This document shows positions 60,967 to 64,000 of a stretch of 64,000 bases of DNA, piece by piece. The stretch's first letter is position 1; every line of letters begins with the position of its first letter. The DNA comes from Muricea muricata (lineage: Eukaryota; Cnidaria; Anthozoa; Malacalcyonacea; Plexauridae), in NCBI GenBank assembly GCA_963855995.1, contig OY979724.1:7479772-7543771 (forward strand), given 5' to 3'. A program made the translations under genes and the position numbers. Under the pieces are notes generated by a model that searched no databases, had not been told where the DNA came from, and saw nothing but the letters and a program-made list of their open reading frames with translations.

Positions 60967-62303
60967 TTAAGATGCAACTTTGACCCATTTAGGCCTTGCT
61001 ATCAATATTGTAATGAGATGGGGATGATGAGGACTGACCTTACTATTTTGTTCACAATATTGTTTTAATGCTTCGTTGATTTCACAAATTTTCACTTTCG
61101 TATTTTGTTTATCACCTCTCGTTATCAATTCTGAAATTGCTATGTGGGCGTCTGGTTGGTCTTGCGTTATTTCATCACGTAATGTAACGACACCAGCCGT
61201 GACTTCTGCTGCAGAATTCGCGAGACAATTATTCGTGCCAATATGTAAAATCATATGATCAGGTTTTTTTATTAATAAGGCAGGCTAGATGTAATATTTC
61301 ATGTCTTCAATGGTTGCTCCCGGAAAGCAGCCAACGCTGACTCGTCGCTTCGTAGATCGTGAGATTTTGTCCTGTCGTATTCCTCTAAGAAGGGAATCTC
61401 CAAGTATAGTGTATTTACTTCTCCTCTGTTGTCGATGCTCATCAGTTTGACCCTTCATATTATTGGCTTTTTCAGACTCCGATTCATTCATATCACTTTT
61501 TGCACCACTTGTTTCGTCATGATAAGCGCGTTGTTTATCATTAGTCAGATCAATCTGGTCAAACAAAGGAGAAATTTGATTTGTTGTTGGCAAATTATTC
61601 GACTTAGTCTTAATAGAATCGGAGGTGCTGTTACGCTTGCCTTTTTCTGGGTTCTTATATTCTTTGTTTTAGACCTTGATTTGTTGACCTGCCAGCGATA
61701 TTGTTTGGTTACACCTTTGTTGCTAGGAGACTATTCATCACTAACTAATGCTATAGTCCTTAAAGATTTAACTTCTTTTTGGCTCTTCTCAAGTCTTTGT
61801 TTAAGACTTCTGATCTCATCATCCTCATCTATGTTATTTGGCGTAACTTTAATGCAAGATGCTTTATCAAAGGAGGAGGCTTTTTTTAATTTATCAAATT
61901 GTATTTTGCTTGCCAATCGGTAACTGTTTAATTGATCGTAGAAAGGAGCGTTTGAGTATGTCTTTGATTGCAAAGGATCGGCCATGTTCTCAACAGTGTT
62001 ATCGGTCGTTTGAGTGCTCGCACATTTCGTGATCGTAGACGTAGACACAGAATTTTTGCAAAGATCCTTTTTAGTTAGCTCAGATCTATCCACCAGTGCA
62101 AAAAGCATGGCTAATTCTAGTTTAACTTCAGCCATTTCAATCGAAAGTTCATGACAGGCACCACAGTCTTGTTTGTCCTCTACGGCAATCAATAGATTCT
62201 GGTCGCTAGTCAGTAAATAAGAGTATGCGTCGGCTTGTAACAGAAATTTGTCGAAATAAGACATCTGGTATAATGTATTAATAAAACATTGTTTTTCATC
62301 CAT
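60967..62303 (-). pseudogene. LINE ORF1: Cys-containing N-terminus and SGNH esterase domain
   Basis: The first frame (62303-61731) starts MDEKQCFINTLYQMSYFDKF and has a heptad-like segment (CGACHELSIEMAEVKLELAM) and a C-terminal coiled coil (LKQRLEKSQKEVKSLR). After breaks, 61593-61285 has YTILGDSLLRGIRQDK (GDSL block I with the Ser) and 61254-60967 has MILHIGTNNCLA (block III Gly-x-Asn) and a following helix. Esterase domains in ORF1 are known from CR1-clade elements. The block V His is not clearly preserved near HHPHLITI. Confidence 0.82.
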
Positions 62304-63228
62304 TGTTGGAATACAAAAACTTTTTCGAACATGATGATCAGTTTTAAAAAAAATATATTAAAATATCTTCAAAGACATTTTTACTTGCTGAAAGTAGAGG
62401 TAACCAATTAAAAAAAGTTTTGCAATCAAATTTCTTTCGCCTTAATCTAATTTTCTCTAAAGTCATAATAATTATTAACGATGAAAGTGCAATTTATACA
62501 ATTATCTAGTTTTGGCTAAATAACCATATGTACTTTGATACAAAATATATTGCATCAATATGATTTTTTTGCGTCTACTGCGTAAGCAGTAGCCGCTATG
62601 TCAGCAACTAAGTGTGGCGATGTTTGAGCATTTATCACATTTTCAAAACCACGTGATAGGCATTGTTGCGCAAAAGCTTCCGGATCCGGTCATCGAGTTC
62701 TGTTTCTGGAAGGTTTCCGGTTCTGGTATCAAATGTTTCATGATATATGAATTTAAATGCGCTCATTTTTATATGTAGGTTTAGAAAGGGAAAATCAAAC
62801 GTTATATAACAATTGAATTTGCGAGTAAAGTTACTTATTGTTATTATTACAGAAAAAAGTTTCAGACTACGTTTAAATTATAGAACCATCCTCAAAGATA
62901 TGGAAAACTAATTTCATTTCTGACACTGGTAACAGCAAAGAAAAATAGGCTCGCGACGCGTGCATGTATCTACGCTATACGTAGGCATCAATGTTGCCAA
63001 TAGACCTTAGAATTGCTTACGTCATATATATATATATATATTTGTGAAACTCATTAATAATTCATAAAGAAAATACAAAAGAAATCATGAGCGTGAAGGA
63101 GTCTGTATACTCTGATACAGAATTCTGTTGATTTTCATAACTTTTAACTTTGATTTTCTCGTCTTATATAAGATGTATTTTCAAAATTACTTCGCAAACT
63201 GATCTTTTAGATTGAAGAGTTTCACAAG
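62304..63228. other. Non-coding; may include the LINE 5' UTR
   Basis: No gene is seen. A short TA run lies at about 63023-63040. Confidence 0.4.

Positions 63229-64000
<772 letters not shown>

Larger units (their letters stand above)
58260..62303 (-). mobile_element. CR1-like LINE with esterase-type ORF1, frameshifted
   Basis: Order on the minus strand: ORF1 (62303 to about 60967), endonuclease (about 60845-59953), reverse transcriptase (about 59440-58640), and a C-terminal region to about 58260 (RIGILRRAKKYISQPSLLAM, SLVQPYFDNITARWCGES). Nearly all parts of a full-length CR1-clade element are present, but more than eight frame breaks make it inactive. It lies 14 kb upstream of TMEM104 exon 1. 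Confidence 0.88.

Overview
This is a eukaryotic, almost certainly metazoan, AT-rich window with no bacterial-style gene packing. The transposon mix (Penelope-like, CR1-type LINE, BEL/Pao, DIRS-type recombinase, Crypton, SWIM-YqaJ protein, many foldback MITEs) and the compact exon sizes recall cnidarian genomes. That assignment is an inference from style and was not tested.

The backbone is one minus-strand host gene that I could assemble exon by exon: a TMEM104 orthologue (AAAP-type multipass membrane protein). It runs from about 43.85 kb down to 7.76 kb in nine coding exons, including one of 31 nt. All splice phases agree and the coding length is a multiple of three (461 aa). Nearly everything between 8 and 44 kb is therefore intronic, and its three largest introns (11.5, 9.1 and 10.2 kb) are filled with mobile elements.

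Layout. 0-4.5 kb: 3' fragment of a LINE, a MITE, decayed coding remnants and a foldback MITE. 7.8-8.5 kb: last TMEM104 exon. 8.5-18.7 kb (intron 8): a stack of nested inverted-repeat elements, a 31-bp satellite and two hAT-like MITEs with target duplications. 18.7-21.0 kb: four exons. 22.8-26.2 kb (intron 4): degraded BEL/Pao retroelement on the minus strand, then 340 bp of ATT repeat and a small two-exon gene of unknown function at 28.4-29.3 kb. 30.1-32.3 kb: exons 4, 3 and 2. 33.5-39.4 kb (intron 1): a compound microsatellite, a DIRS-type recombinase fragment, two Penelope-like elements each followed by a hammerhead ribozyme, long TA tracts, and a truncated SWIM-YqaJ protein. 43.3-43.8 kb: a MULE-like MITE carrying a tRNA-like core sits just inside intron 1, beside exon 1.

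Beyond the host gene, 44.6-45.8 kb holds a Crypton/DUF3504 tyrosine-recombinase pseudogene, 47-56 kb several large foldback or inverted-repeat elements, and 58.3-62.3 kb a frameshifted CR1-like LINE with an esterase-type ORF1. The window ends in a hairpin and a long TA tract. The most unusual points are the paired Penelope/hammerhead units bounded by TA repeats, the tRNA-like MITE with a 10-bp target duplication, and the short direct repeats near both ends of intron 1, which suggest that an originally tiny intron was expanded by an 11-kb insertion.
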